Source: Gammaproteobacteria bacterium (GTDB taxonomy: Bacteria; Pseudomonadota; Gammaproteobacteria; Xanthomonadales; SZUA-36). From it: 64,000 nt of DNA. Both the position numbers and the translations under genes were made by a program. The notes under the pieces were generated by a model. The model did not search any database. It worked only from the letters and a program-made list of their open reading frames with translations, and had not been told where the DNA came from. Each line of letters begins with the position of its first letter. Within the stretch, counting starts at the first letter, position 1. Below, piece after piece: positions 51,700 to 60,837 of the stretch. The DNA is taken from the NCBI GenBank assembly GCA_030431095.1, contig JAUIJU010000003.1, forward strand, positions 61,506-125,505. The letters run 5' to 3'.

Positions 51700-53466
51700 T
51701 CACTCCACGGCGCGCAGAATCTGCACGCGTACCGGCGTATCCGCTCCGCGGCCCTGCCGCAGAATGCGCTCCAGGTCCTGGCGCAGCGATTCGCTGAACG
51801 GCCCGCTCACCGCCAGCACCACTTCCTTGCCGAATCCGTGCTCGATGTCGGACTGGTTCATGCTGATGATTTCCACACCGGTTTCACGGCCCACGCGCTC
51901 GCGCACCGCGTCGCGGGTGCCCGCCGGCAGGGGCCTCGAGTAGGGCCGGTGCACGCCGTCGTGTACCTGCAGGTCCAGGTTGTGGAACAGGACCATGACG
52001 GTAGGCACCAGCGCCACGGCGAAAGCGGCGAACGTGGTGCGTACCCAGATCGGCGCCTGGTTGCCGCCCAGCGACACGTCCAGCCCGAACAGGCGGAACA
52101 CCAGCGAAGCGCCCAGCACGATGGCCAGCCAGTTGGTCAGGAACAACAAGGCCGCGCCCAGCGCGATGCCGAACTCCTCCTTGACCAGCGCGATACCCAT
52201 GGCAGAGATGGGCGGCACCAGCGCCACCGCCACGGCCACGCCGACCAGGGTTCCGGCGAGGCCGGGGCGAGCCAGCGCAAAGGCCGCCGCGACTCCGGAG
52301 AACAGCGCGACCAGCAGGTCGAACACATTGGGTCCACCGCGCGCCACGACCTCGGTGGACAGGTCGCTCCAGGGGCTGAGCAGGCCGACCAGCATGGAGG
52401 CAAGCAACGCCCCGAGTACGCCCAGGCCCATGGCCTTGAAGGAATGGCGAAACAGGTGGCTGTTGCCCTGCACCAGCGACAGGCCCATGGCCAGCATGGG
52501 CACCATGAGAGGCGCCACCAGCATGCCGCCGATCACCACGGCGGCGGAATTCTGCACCAGGCCCAGCGCCGCGATCACCGCGCTGAGCATCAGCATGATG
52601 ACGAAATCGGCGGACAGGCGGCCGCCCTGCTCCAGGCGCTCGGCCAGTTCGCGGCGTTCCTCGCGCCCCAGGCGTGGAACGTGGCGGTGGAATCGTTCCA
52701 TGGCGCGCTCGAGCACACCCGGGCCGGCGGCGTTCGCGCCGCGGGTGATGGCGATGGCGAAGGCCGGCTCCGGCGTGTCAGCGCGCAGTTTTCGCAAGAC
52801 GCTCATGGCCCGGGACAGCTGCCGGGGTTCGTCGGCGTCCGCCAGCACCAGGTCACCGGCTTCGGTGGCCGATTTCAGGCCATCTTCCAGGCTCTCCGGC
52901 GGCTCCAGCGAAACGATGTTCGTACCACAGCGCGCTTCCAGTTCGTCTCGTACCCGCCGCAGCGTGCGGCCCGAACTGGCCTTCGCGCGCGGATCGGGCA
53001 TGACCACCAGGGGGCGCTGGTCGTGGCACAGCAGGTTTGCGGCCACTGACAGACCATGCGCGCCGCCACCGCCGGCCTGGGCGAACAGCACCCGCTCGGG
53101 CGGGCCTTCGAAGCCGGCGCAGTCCAGGAACAGGACGTCGTAAGGAGCCGCGCGGGCGATCTGGCGCGGCAGGCTGACGCCGACCCGGGACGCCTCGCCC
53201 AGTCTGTCGGCGAGGATCACCTGTCTGACCGGCAGGTCCAGCAGGGCATTGAGCACCGCGCGCCGCGCGCGGTGGCCCCGGCAATCCACCACCACCGCGC
53301 CTTCCACGGGCGTGGATTTGAGCCGGCGGAACACCCGCAACAGCAATTCCGGCGCGTCCTCGGCGGGATCTTCGACCGGTTCCGAGCCCTGGATGGGACC
53401 GGGCGAATAGCACAACAGCACCAGTCGCTGACCGGCGCGCTCGGCAATGCGCTGCGCCCAGGGCAA
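51700..53466 (-). CDS. DUF389 membrane protein with USP-like N-terminus
   Basis: A 588-residue protein from the best available start. The N-terminal half is Rossmann-like (L-V-L-L-C-Y-S-P, G-H-R-A-R-R-A-V-L), the C-terminal half has about six membrane helices of DUF389 with G-G-M-L-V-A-P-L-M-V-P. The function is unknown. No ATG or GTG fits: the frame begins after a stop at about 53545, with only TTG (53466) or CTG codons, while the translated residues upstream of the TTG (V-L-L-V-H-A-E-S-D) look like real protein. The true N-terminus may start at a CTG or follow a frameshift. Confidence 0.75.
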   Translation of the reverse strand: MPWAQRIAERAGQRLVLLCYSPGPIQGSEPVEDPAEDAPELLLRVFRRLKSTPVEGAVVVDCRGHRARRAVLNALLDLPVRQVILADRLGEASRVGVSLPRQIARAAPYDVLFLDCAGFEGPPERVLFAQAGGGGAHGLSVAANLLCHDQRPLVVMPDPRAKASSGRTLRRVRDELEARCGTNIVSLEPPESLEDGLKSATEAGDLVLADADEPRQLSRAMSVLRKLRADTPEPAFAIAITRGANAAGPGVLERAMERFHRHVPRLGREERRELAERLEQGGRLSADFVIMLMLSAVIAALGLVQNSAAVVIGGMLVAPLMVPMLAMGLSLVQGNSHLFRHSFKAMGLGVLGALLASMLVGLLSPWSDLSTEVVARGGPNVFDLLVALFSGVAAAFALARPGLAGTLVGVAVAVALVPPISAMGIALVKEEFGIALGAALLFLTNWLAIVLGASLVFRLFGLDVSLGGNQAPIWVRTTFAAFAVALVPTVMVLFHNLDLQVHDGVHRPYSRPLPAGTRDAVRERVGRETGVEIISMNQSDIEHGFGKEVVLAVSGPFSESLRQDLERILRQGRGADTPVRVQILRAVE

Positions 53467-53807
53467 CGCCTCCAGGTCGGATTCAGCGTGAACCAGCAGT
53501 ACGGTGTCCAGGAACCTGTCCCCTCGTTCAGTTCGTCAGCGGATGTCGTGCCGTCTGCCGAGCCGGTCCGCCACCACGCTCAGTGGCAGGCCGGGTGACG
53601 GTGGATGTCCACGATGCGGTCGGCGCGGCCATTGGCGGTGGCCTTCTGCAGTCACTGGCGTGAACGATGATTCCACCAGCAGGTGCAGGACGTACTGCCG
53701 CTCCTCAAGTGTTTCACGTCATGATGGTGGTGTGCCTTGCGGGCCAGGGCGAGGATGCCCCGGGCTCGCGTATTTCTGACTGTCATGATGAACTCCGATT
53801 CCGTTCT
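53467..53807. other. gene-poor 341 bp stretch
   Basis: No credible gene. On the minus strand a piece reading L-Q-K-A-T-A-N-G-R-A-D-R-I-V-D and an adjacent frame with E-E-R-Q-Y-V-L-H-L-L-V-E look like remnants of a small decayed coding region, but they are out of frame with each other. Confidence 0.3.
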
Positions 53808-54686
53808 TCAGAGTTGGTCGTAGGAGACATTGAAGGTGTCGCCGTCCTCGATGCGCCCGGACTGCAGGCCACGGTTGAACCAGCGCATGCGCTGCTCCGA
53901 GGTGCCGTGGGTGAAGGCGTGGGGCACGATGCGGCCCTGGGTGCGCTGCTGGATGGCGTCATCCCCGATCTGGTTGGCCGCGCGCATGGCCTCCTGAATG
54001 TCGCCCTGCTCCAGGTACTGGCGGTTGTGGTTGGCCCATACGCCGGCCAGGTAGTCGGCCTGCAGCTCAAGGCGTACCGACTGCTGGTTGTAGTCAGGGC
54101 GATTGCGCATGGCGTTGACCCGGTCGGATATGCCCAGCAGATTCTGCACGTGGTGTCCCACCTCGTGGGCGATCACGTACGCCTGGGCGAAGTCGCCCGG
54201 GGCCTGGAACTCGCGCTCCAGCTGATCATAGAACGACAGGTCGATGTACACCTTCTGGTCGGCCGGGCAATAGAAAGGCCCCATGCGGGCGTCCCCGGTG
54301 CCGCAACCGGTGGGCGTGCGTCCCCGGTACACGACCAGCGTGGGCTCGACGTACTGGCGCCCGATGCGCTGGAATTCCCGACGCCACACGTCCTCGGTGT
54401 CGGCCAGCACAACGGTGACAAACTCGAACTGCTGCTGCTCTTCCGGTCCCGGCTGGTAGTCCACTTCCCGGACCTGCTCGCCGCCGCCCAGCAGGAACGA
54501 GGGGTCGAACAATCCGGTCCAGGAACCCAGGAACACGATGGCGATCAGGATCAGAATACCCTTGAATCCGAACATGCGCCCTACCAGGCCCAGGATCATG
54601 CCGCCGCCACTGCCGCCGCCGCCGGAGTACTGCTGGTCCCGGGCGTCCTGGACATTGCTGCTGCTGCGCCGTCCTTTCCACTTCAT
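53808..54686 (-). CDS. ypfJ: YpfJ-type neutral zinc metallopeptidase
   Basis: A 292-residue membrane-anchored metallopeptidase. The N-terminal glycine-rich S-G-G-G-G-S-G-G-G is followed by one membrane helix (residues 43-56), then a periplasmic domain with H174-E-V-G-H178 and E-L-Q-A-D-Y-L-A-G as the third ligand region. This is the usual architecture of the neutral zinc metallopeptidase family of which YpfJ is the E. coli member. The ATG at 54686 matches the family start M-K-W-K-G-R-R. Divergent from the lipoprotein gene; a TATACT -10 candidate at 54723-54728 faces this gene. Confidence 0.88.
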   Translation of the reverse strand: MKWKGRRSSSNVQDARDQQYSGGGGSGGGMILGLVGRMFGFKGILILIAIVFLGSWTGLFDPSFLLGGGEQVREVDYQPGPEEQQQFEFVTVVLADTEDVWRREFQRIGRQYVEPTLVVYRGRTPTGCGTGDARMGPFYCPADQKVYIDLSFYDQLEREFQAPGDFAQAYVIAHEVGHHVQNLLGISDRVNAMRNRPDYNQQSVRLELQADYLAGVWANHNRQYLEQGDIQEAMRAANQIGDDAIQQRTQGRIVPHAFTHGTSEQRMRWFNRGLQSGRIEDGDTFNVSYDQL

Positions 54687-54789
54687 GGTGGTGTTCCCCC
54701 AAGCTTTTTCGTCGACTCCGTCAGTATAAGCCAAGCATCGGCCGCACCCGCATGTCACGGGCCTGTCTGGTCAAACGCTGCGACTTTCG

Positions 54790-54795
54790 TATACT
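54790..54795 (+). promoter_or_regulatory. candidate -10 for the repeat lipoprotein
   Basis: TATACT preceded by CG, with no strong -35, 50 bp from the ATG. A weak -35 with an otherwise good -10 would fit sigmaS-type control, which is speculative. Confidence 0.3.
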
Positions 54796-54845
54796 GAGTG
54801 CCCCTTGCAGCAACGTATCATCACGATTACGGGAGAGACGAGACG

Positions 54846-55298
54846 ATGAAAATGAACATACTGACCCTGTCACTGATGGCCGCCGGCCTGGCGTTCGGCG
54901 TGGCCGCGTGCAGCCAGGAAGACCGTGACACCGCCGCCCAGAACACCGAAGAAGCGGCGGAAGCCGTTTCCGAAACCGCTAGTGAAGCCGCCGACGCGGT
55001 GAGCGATGCAGCCAGCGACGCGGCTGATGCGGCAAGCGATATGGCGGACGAGGCCCGGGACATGGCGTCAGACGCGATGGACGATGCCAGCGACGCCCTC
55101 GACGAGGCCGGTGACAAGGCCCAGGCCATGATGGATGACGCCTCCGACGCCATGGAGGACGCCGGCGACGAGGCCAAGGAAGCGTACGAAGACGCCAAGG
55201 AAGAAATCGGCGAGGCCTACGACGAAGCCAAGGAAGAGGTCGAAGAAGCCATCGACGACGCCGAGGAAGCGTTCGAAGACGCCGACGACGACACCTGA
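54846..55298 (+). CDS. Ala/Asp/Glu-repeat lipoprotein, LEA-like
   Basis: A 150-residue lipoprotein (signal M-K-M-N-I..A-A-C-S, Cys at residue 19). The mature part is almost only A, E, D and S in short 7- and 11-residue-like repeats (A-S-D-A-A-D-A-A-S-D, then E-A-Y-D-E-A-K-E-E). This composition predicts a long amphipathic helix and is shared with LEA and apolipoprotein-like desiccation or osmotic stress proteins. Exact function unknown. The ATG is preceded by GGGAGAG; the frame upstream to 54798 lacks a signal. Confidence 0.75.
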   Translation: MKMNILTLSLMAAGLAFGVAACSQEDRDTAAQNTEEAAEAVSETASEAADAVSDAASDAADAASDMADEARDMASDAMDDASDALDEAGDKAQAMMDDASDAMEDAGDEAKEAYEDAKEEIGEAYDEAKEEVEEAIDDAEEAFEDADDDT

Positions 55299-55373
55299 TC
55301 GCGGTCAGCACGTCCTGGTCCCCGTCACGTGGCGGGGACCATCACCTCCTCCAGGCCTTCCTGGCCCCAGGCT

Positions 55374-57740
55374 TCAGAAGTCCACTTCCAGCCGCACCGT
55401 GGCCAGACGCGGGCGGCCCAGCAGCAGGGAATAGGACCCGGTGTCGGCGCCGGCGATGTATTCCTCGTCCAGCAGATTGCTGACGACCAGGTACAGACCC
55501 ACGTTGTCCCAGGCATAGCCCGTGCGCAGGTTGACCAGCGTGCGTGCGTCATTGTCGGGGTCGAAGCGCGGGTCGTCCATGGGCAGTCCGGAGGCGTACG
55601 GGTTGACGGCCGCCTTGGACTCGCTCTGGTAGTTGGCGTTGACGTTGAGCGTGAACCCGGAGCCGGTGAAGTAGCTGACCCCGACGTTGGCCGTGTGCTC
55701 CGGCGCGTAGGAGAACGCCCTGCCGGACAGGTCGTAGACGGCGCCATCGGGCTGCATGATGGTGAACTCGTCGAAGTTGGTGTCCGCCAGGCCCAGGCCC
55801 GCGTAGCCGGACCAGTGATCCGTGATCTGGAAGAAGGTTTCCAGCTCGAACCCCTTCACCGTCGAGGCGCCGGAGTTGACAACCTCGGTGTCGAAGCTGT
55901 TGCCGCTGAGCTGGACGTTCACCTGCTGGTCCTCCCAATCCAGGTAGAACAGGTTGGCGTTGACCACCAGGCGGTCGTCGAGCCAGCTGGACCGGAAAGA
56001 GAGCTCGTAATTCCAGACGTATTCCGGGTCGTAGGTATAGGTCCGCGCCCGGGCGATGTTGCTGCCCACCCCGCCGGAGCGGTAACCGCGCTGCACCACG
56101 AAGCTGGTGGACATGTCGTCACTCCAATGCCAGGTGGCGCCGGCCTTGGGCAGCCAGGCGTCGAAAGTCGCGGTGACCGGCGGTTCCGTGCCCGAAGCCT
56201 GTTCAGCGAGTGCGTAGAACTGCTGGTTCAGGCCATAGACGATCTGCGCCGTGGTGGGGTCCAGGGTGGGATCGAAGGGATCCGGGAACTGGTCCGCGTT
56301 GAGAATCGTGATCAGCGTGTCGGCCCAGTTTTCCTGCTTTTCGCGGTCGTAGCGCAGGCCGGCCAGCAGGTCCAGCTGATCGATGACCGACCAGGTGACG
56401 TCGGTAAACAGCGCCGCGGTTTTCGCCGTCTGGCCGTATTCACCGTCGGTGCTGACGATGGCCGGGTCGGCGTTGGCGTACAGCGAGAGGATGTAGGCCG
56501 CGTATTCCGGCGGCAGGCCCAGCCCGCCGAACTCCGGCGGCGCCACCAGCAGCAGCGGAATGCCCAGCTCGTTGAAGGTCAGGCCGCGTGATCCGCCGTA
56601 GATGTCGTAGACGTCCAGGTCGGAGAAGTAGGCGCCGACCACCCCGCTGACGGCGTCGTAGTCGAAGTTGCCGAGAAACTCCTGGCTCCAGGTGGTGTCG
56701 TTACGCTCGTCCCAGATGACGCTGATGGGCTCGGGCCCGGCGTCACCATCCCACTCGTAGCCGTAGTCCACGTCGCTGTAGCTCGTGGTCGAACTCAGCC
56801 CCCAGTGCTCGTTCAGATCATATTCCAGGCGCAGGATGCCCATGGTCGATTCGGTAAACGAGTGGGTGGGATCATTGAACTCGGTTTGCGGGTCCTCGAA
56901 CGGCGTGTCGTCCGGGGTGATCCAGGCCACGCCCTGATCCGTTTCCTGCTGTGACACGGTCAGGATGGCGCGGAATCCGGGCAACGCATCGGGTTCGAAC
57001 AGCAGCTTGGCGCGGTAGGTTTCGTCCTCGGCGTAGTCGGTGTTGTGGTCACGGTACGGATTCTCGATGTAGCCGCCGTATTCCTGTTTCTCGCCCGTGA
57101 TCCGAAAGGCGAACTGGTCGTCGACGATGGGGCCGCCGAAGGCCACGGCGTATTCCTCGGTGTCTTCCTCGCCGTAACCCAGCCGGCCGCGAAAATCCCA
57201 TTCCCAAGTGGGGTCGACGGTGGTCATCACCACGGCCCCGGCCAGGGCATTGCGGCCCTGCAGGGTGGACTGCGGCCCGCGCAGAATCTCCACCTGCTGC
57301 ACGTCCCAGGTGGAGAAACCGAATTCGCGGATGGCGCGGTAAGACAGCGGCGCGCCGTCCACGTAGACGCTGGCCAGGAAACTGGTGCCGCCGCCGGAGA
57401 CGCTGAAGGAGTCGATGCCGCGGATGTTGAAACCGCCCAGGTCGATCTCGCCGGTGGTGTTCACGGTGCGGTCGAAGATGTCGTAGAAGTTGGTCAGGCC
57501 CTCTTCCTCGATCAGCTCGGCGCCAAGCACGCGGACACTGTCGACGGTTTCCTGCAGGGTGCGTTCCTGTTTCTGGCCGAGCACGACCACTTCTTCCAGG
57601 GCGTCGTCAGCGCCGCCGTCGGTGCTGTCCTGTGCCAGGACGCTGGTCGAGGCCAGCACCGCGGACATGACGCAGGCCAGTGAGATGGAGGCCGCGCGGG
57701 GCCCTCCCGATCGAACATGGTGGGTGTATTTCTGGTTCAT
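55374..57740 (-). CDS. TonB-dependent receptor (iron/siderophore type)
   Basis: A 788-residue outer-membrane receptor with signal peptide (cleavage V-L-A-Q) and a TonB-box/plug start L-E-E-V-V-V-L-G-Q-K. The barrel ends A-T-V-R-L-E-V-D-F. The plug matches catecholate or hydroxamate receptor style. It diverges from the DUF3325, small membrane and PepSY genes across a Fur-like operator, so an iron-siderophore substrate is likely. The ATG at 57740 is preferred; the open frame continues upstream without signal. Confidence 0.88.
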   Translation of the reverse strand: MNQKYTHHVRSGGPRAASISLACVMSAVLASTSVLAQDSTDGGADDALEEVVVLGQKQERTLQETVDSVRVLGAELIEEEGLTNFYDIFDRTVNTTGEIDLGGFNIRGIDSFSVSGGGTSFLASVYVDGAPLSYRAIREFGFSTWDVQQVEILRGPQSTLQGRNALAGAVVMTTVDPTWEWDFRGRLGYGEEDTEEYAVAFGGPIVDDQFAFRITGEKQEYGGYIENPYRDHNTDYAEDETYRAKLLFEPDALPGFRAILTVSQQETDQGVAWITPDDTPFEDPQTEFNDPTHSFTESTMGILRLEYDLNEHWGLSSTTSYSDVDYGYEWDGDAGPEPISVIWDERNDTTWSQEFLGNFDYDAVSGVVGAYFSDLDVYDIYGGSRGLTFNELGIPLLLVAPPEFGGLGLPPEYAAYILSLYANADPAIVSTDGEYGQTAKTAALFTDVTWSVIDQLDLLAGLRYDREKQENWADTLITILNADQFPDPFDPTLDPTTAQIVYGLNQQFYALAEQASGTEPPVTATFDAWLPKAGATWHWSDDMSTSFVVQRGYRSGGVGSNIARARTYTYDPEYVWNYELSFRSSWLDDRLVVNANLFYLDWEDQQVNVQLSGNSFDTEVVNSGASTVKGFELETFFQITDHWSGYAGLGLADTNFDEFTIMQPDGAVYDLSGRAFSYAPEHTANVGVSYFTGSGFTLNVNANYQSESKAAVNPYASGLPMDDPRFDPDNDARTLVNLRTGYAWDNVGLYLVVSNLLDEEYIAGADTGSYSLLLGRPRLATVRLEVDF

Positions 57741-57767
57741 CTTGGGATACAGTCGCCGTTTGTAAAT

Positions 57768-57804
57768 GAGAATGAGAATGTGAATAGGAATGATTCGCAT
57801 TTTC
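57768..57804. promoter_or_regulatory. Fur-box-like operator array
   Basis: A run of hexamers GAGAAT-GAGAAT-GTGAAT-AGGAAT, followed by GATTCG-CATTTTC, resembles overlapping Fur sites (GATAAT-type hexamers). It sits in the 100-bp gap between the TonB receptor and the divergent DUF3325 gene. Confidence 0.65.
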
Positions 57805-57840
57805 ATCGAACTCCACCCCGGAACGCAACAAAAAATTGAC

Positions 57841-58173
57841 ATGTCCATTCTGTTTATCAAGCTGGGGATCGGCGCCGCGGCCTGGCTGGGCTGCCTGGCG
57901 CCCTATCTCGCCTCGAACCGTCAGAAGCTCCTGCTGCGCCCTTTGCCCAGGTGGCTGGGTTGGGCGGCCTTCGTGTTGCTGCAGCTTGTGGCCTACGCCG
58001 GCCTGCGCCTGCACTACGCGCCGCTGACCGCCGGCCTGCTGCTGCTGATGCTGATCATGTGCGCCTGGCCGTTCATGGTCATCGCCGCGGCGCACACCGG
58101 GCCGCGGCCCGCGCTACTGTCGCTGACGGGTGTCGCGATGCTTGGCCTGTTCCTCGGCCTGGGGGCGCCCTGA
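57841..58173 (+). CDS. DUF3325-type inner-membrane protein
   Basis: A 110-residue protein with three membrane helices (about residues 5-20, 35-55, 60-105). DUF3325 proteins usually accompany PepSY siderophore reductases; recognition is from size and operon position rather than strong motif. The ATG at 57841 is chosen because the upstream extension has no hydrophobic start. Confidence 0.65.
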   Translation: MSILFIKLGIGAAAWLGCLAPYLASNRQKLLLRPLPRWLGWAAFVLLQLVAYAGLRLHYAPLTAGLLLLMLIMCAWPFMVIAAAHTGPRPALLSLTGVAMLGLFLGLGAP

Positions 58174-58174
58174 A

Positions 58175-58426
58175 ATGTGGGGGCGCACCTTCATTGGCCT
58201 GTTCCTTGGCCTGGGCGTGGCGATCTGCCTGTTGCGCGCACTGGACGCCTGGCTGCCGTTCGCGGTGGACACGCGATTGCTGACCGGCCTGCTGGCCGGC
58301 TTCGTGATCTGGGGCGGCGTCATGGTATACGCCTACAAGTTCGCCTCGTCCTGGCGGGCGCTGGGGCACTGCGGCGCCCTGTTCGGCATCAGCCTGGTGC
58401 TGGCCTTTCTGGCCGGCGGTTTCTGA
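58175..58426 (+). CDS. small inner-membrane protein (DUF3649-like)
   Basis: An 83-residue protein with two or three helices (G-L-F-L-G-L-G-V-A-I at the start, L-L-A-G-F-V-I-W-G-G-V-M-V-Y in the middle). It starts one base after the previous stop and ends 3 bases before the PepSY gene, so it is a firm member of the iron operon. Similarity to DUF3649 rests on size and context only. Confidence 0.6.
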   Translation: MWGRTFIGLFLGLGVAICLLRALDAWLPFAVDTRLLTGLLAGFVIWGGVMVYAYKFASSWRALGHCGALFGISLVLAFLAGGF

Positions 58427-58429
58427 GCC

Positions 58430-60034
58430 ATGGCCGGGAACGCAACAGACGGAAACGGGAAGGCCAGGAACGGAATAACCGGTGGCCAGGGCAAGGCCAT
58501 TGCGCAGCTGATCGACGCCCACAGCTGGCTGGGCGTGATCATCTCCATGCCGCTGTTCATCGTGTTCTGGGCCGGTTCCATCGTGTTGTTCCACCACGAA
58601 CTGGGCCTGTGGGCGCGCGCGCCGCAGCAGCCCATCAGCTCGACCCCCGTGGCCGCCGAGGCGCTGGCCGGGGTGATCGACAGGGCCGTCACCGAGCACG
58701 GGCACGATGCGAATGAACACCTGACCGTGGTGCTGCCGCATGACGGCGACCCCTACGCGCAGCTGTACATCGACCAGGTGGTGGCGGACGAGGAAACCCA
58801 GCTGGACGAACATGGCCACGGGCCGGTGGCCGAGCTGACCGTGGACCCCGCCACCGGACGCACGGTGGGCAGCCCGGCGCAGTTTCACTATTCGGACTTT
58901 CTCTACCAGCTGCACTACGACCTGCACCTGCCGGCGGGGCGCTACCTGGTGGGCATCGTCACGCTGTTTTTCCTGGTGATCATCCTCACGGGCATCTTCA
59001 TCCACGCCAGGAAGATGGTGAAGAACTTCTTTGCCTACCGCCCGCGCAAAAAACGCACCGGCCTGCTGGACCTGCACAACGTGATCGGCGTCACCAGCCT
59101 GCCCTTCGGGCTGATGTACGCCATCACCGGGCTGGTGTTCAACCTGGCCATCGTGTTCCAGATCGCCTTCGCCCTGATGCTTTATGGCGGCGACCAGGAA
59201 GCGCTGCTGGAGGACGCGGGCTTCGGCGTGATCGAGGAGCCCGCCTCGGGCGTGCCCATGGACATGGCCCAGTCATGGGACTGGGTCCGCCAGGCGGAGG
59301 CCGAATACGGCGCACCCGTGGAGTTCCTCCGCTTTTACGGTTACGGCAACGACAACGCCGTGGTGCAGGTGTTTGGGCGCCTGCCGGGGCACTTCGCCAA
59401 GCGTTACGAGGTGTACTACCGCGTCGCGACCGGCGAGGTGCTGATGCGCTTCGATGACACCGAAGCGAACGCGGTGCGCGACGGACTGGATGTGATCGCC
59501 GCGCTGCATTTCGGCAGCTTTGCCGGAGTGGACCTGCGGCTGTTGTTCTTTGTGCTGGGCATGGCCATCGCCGGCATGATCGTGGTGGGCAACCTGCTGT
59601 GGCTGGACAAGCGCGCCAAGCAGGGCAACGTTTCGGGAAGGGGCATCGCGTTTGTCGGGCGCATGACCCTGGGCGTTTGCCTGGGCACCGGCCTGGCCAC
59701 GGCCGCCGGTTTCCTGGCCGAGCGCGTGCTGCCGGCCACGCTGGACGGGCGCTCACCGCTGGTGGAGGGGATATTCTTCGTGCTCCTGGGCCTGGCCACG
59801 CTGGCCGCCTACGTGGTGCGCAACCAGCGCGGCTACTTGCGCCGGGCCCTGGGCGGCACCGGCCTGCTGTTCGCCGCCGTGGTGCTGGCCGACTGGGTGC
59901 TGTACGGCGCCGTGATCCCCGGCCTGGGTGGCCCGGTACGCAACGCCGTGATCGGCACCCAGGTGGTCATGGCGCTGTTCGCGACCGGCTGCCTGTGGGT
60001 TTCGTGGCGGCTGGGGGCTGGGCGGGGTCAGTGA
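58430..60034 (+). CDS. PepSY-associated membrane reductase-like protein
   Basis: A 534-residue inner-membrane protein with four main membrane helices (the first near residues 33-52 with G-V-I-I-S-M-P-L-F) and an extracytoplasmic PepSY domain between helices 1 and 2. Members of this family reduce iron in ferric-siderophores at the inner membrane in Pseudomonas (FpvG/FoxB-like, family knowledge). Three Trp/His-rich helices near the end could hold haem, but exact ligands are not assigned. Its end overlaps the convergent 208-residue gene by 7 bases. Confidence 0.8.
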   Translation: MAGNATDGNGKARNGITGGQGKAIAQLIDAHSWLGVIISMPLFIVFWAGSIVLFHHELGLWARAPQQPISSTPVAAEALAGVIDRAVTEHGHDANEHLTVVLPHDGDPYAQLYIDQVVADEETQLDEHGHGPVAELTVDPATGRTVGSPAQFHYSDFLYQLHYDLHLPAGRYLVGIVTLFFLVIILTGIFIHARKMVKNFFAYRPRKKRTGLLDLHNVIGVTSLPFGLMYAITGLVFNLAIVFQIAFALMLYGGDQEALLEDAGFGVIEEPASGVPMDMAQSWDWVRQAEAEYGAPVEFLRFYGYGNDNAVVQVFGRLPGHFAKRYEVYYRVATGEVLMRFDDTEANAVRDGLDVIAALHFGSFAGVDLRLLFFVLGMAIAGMIVVGNLLWLDKRAKQGNVSGRGIAFVGRMTLGVCLGTGLATAAGFLAERVLPATLDGRSPLVEGIFFVLLGLATLAAYVVRNQRGYLRRALGGTGLLFAAVVLADWVLYGAVIPGLGGPVRNAVIGTQVVMALFATGCLWVSWRLGAGRGQ

Positions 60035-60038
60035 CCCC
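60024..60038. repeat. GGGGTCAGTGACCCC palindrome
   Basis: A perfect 15-bp palindrome (GGGGTCA-g-TGACCCC) in the overlap of the convergent PepSY and 208-residue genes. It may act as a bidirectional terminator and resembles the REP core seen at 7261 and 8588. Confidence 0.5.
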
Positions 60039-60654
60039 GGGGTTTCCGAGGCTCCAGCTGCTTCAGCAGCCCCGCTGACAGCGTGCGCAGTTCTTCCGCC
60101 GTGTTGCGGCGGCGCTCCATGTAACCCAGGTACCGTTGCGCCAGCTGGCGCTGCTCGCGGGCAACGCGGGCGTGGTCCGGGTCGTCGGCGGGCGGCAGGG
60201 GCTGGTAGCGCGCGGCCACTCCGACCAGTTTTTCTTCGATGTACATCAGCCGCTGGACGGCGTTGGTGAAGCCGATCAGCCCCACGTAGTAGTCCACGTC
60301 GAACACGCGGAAGGCTTCCTCGGTGACGATGTAGTCGATGACGTCCATGGGGTACTGCGGCGCCGGGTAGTAGACGTCGCCGAAATCGGGCAGGCCGCCG
60401 GCCTCGAGCAGCTCACGGAGCGCCGCGTTCTCACGGTCGTGGTACTGCACCATGGCGCCGAACACCTGCTCGTAGCGCTGCAGCCCGAGGTCGAGCACCT
60501 GCACGATACGCTCTGTGCGGCGCTCGCGCTGACGGTCCTCCTGGTACTCGGTGAGCACAAAGGCCAGGTACACACCCACGAAGACGATCACCAGCTCCAG
60601 CAGGAGCAGGCCGACGGGAAGGCGCCCGGCGGCGCCTTTGAGCAATGCGAACAT
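60028..60654 (-). CDS. single-helix membrane protein, unknown
   Basis: A 208-residue protein with one N-terminal membrane helix (residues 16-34, L-L-L-L-E-L-V-I-V-F-V-G-V-Y-L-A-F) and a charged helical periplasmic or cytoplasmic region rich in Arg, Glu and Tyr. I do not recognise a domain. Its 3' end overlaps the PepSY gene and its promoter region faces the pyrophosphatase gene. Confidence 0.6.
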   Translation of the reverse strand: MFALLKGAAGRLPVGLLLLELVIVFVGVYLAFVLTEYQEDRQRERRTERIVQVLDLGLQRYEQVFGAMVQYHDRENAALRELLEAGGLPDFGDVYYPAPQYPMDVIDYIVTEEAFRVFDVDYYVGLIGFTNAVQRLMYIEEKLVGVAARYQPLPPADDPDHARVAREQRQLAQRYLGYMERRRNTAEELRTLSAGLLKQLEPRKPRGH

Positions 60655-60837
60655 GGTGGTTGCTCCCTCGAGTCAGGCCGGAGTCAAGCCGGGGTCAGAG
60701 CCAGGCGCCAGAGTAAACCATTTCCAATGGCTGCCAACCCCGTTCTGCGCCCCGGCCCGCGCCGTGGTTCATTTTCCGGGATGTGGTAAAGTTCGCGCGG
60801 TCTGCGAATAACATCACAATCCGGAGAACACCCAACC

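Noticed and set aside
53504..53779. 91-residue plus-strand ORF in the gene-poor stretch
   Set aside because: Ser/Arg/Cys-rich composition with no signal, no ribosome-binding site and no resemblance to a family.
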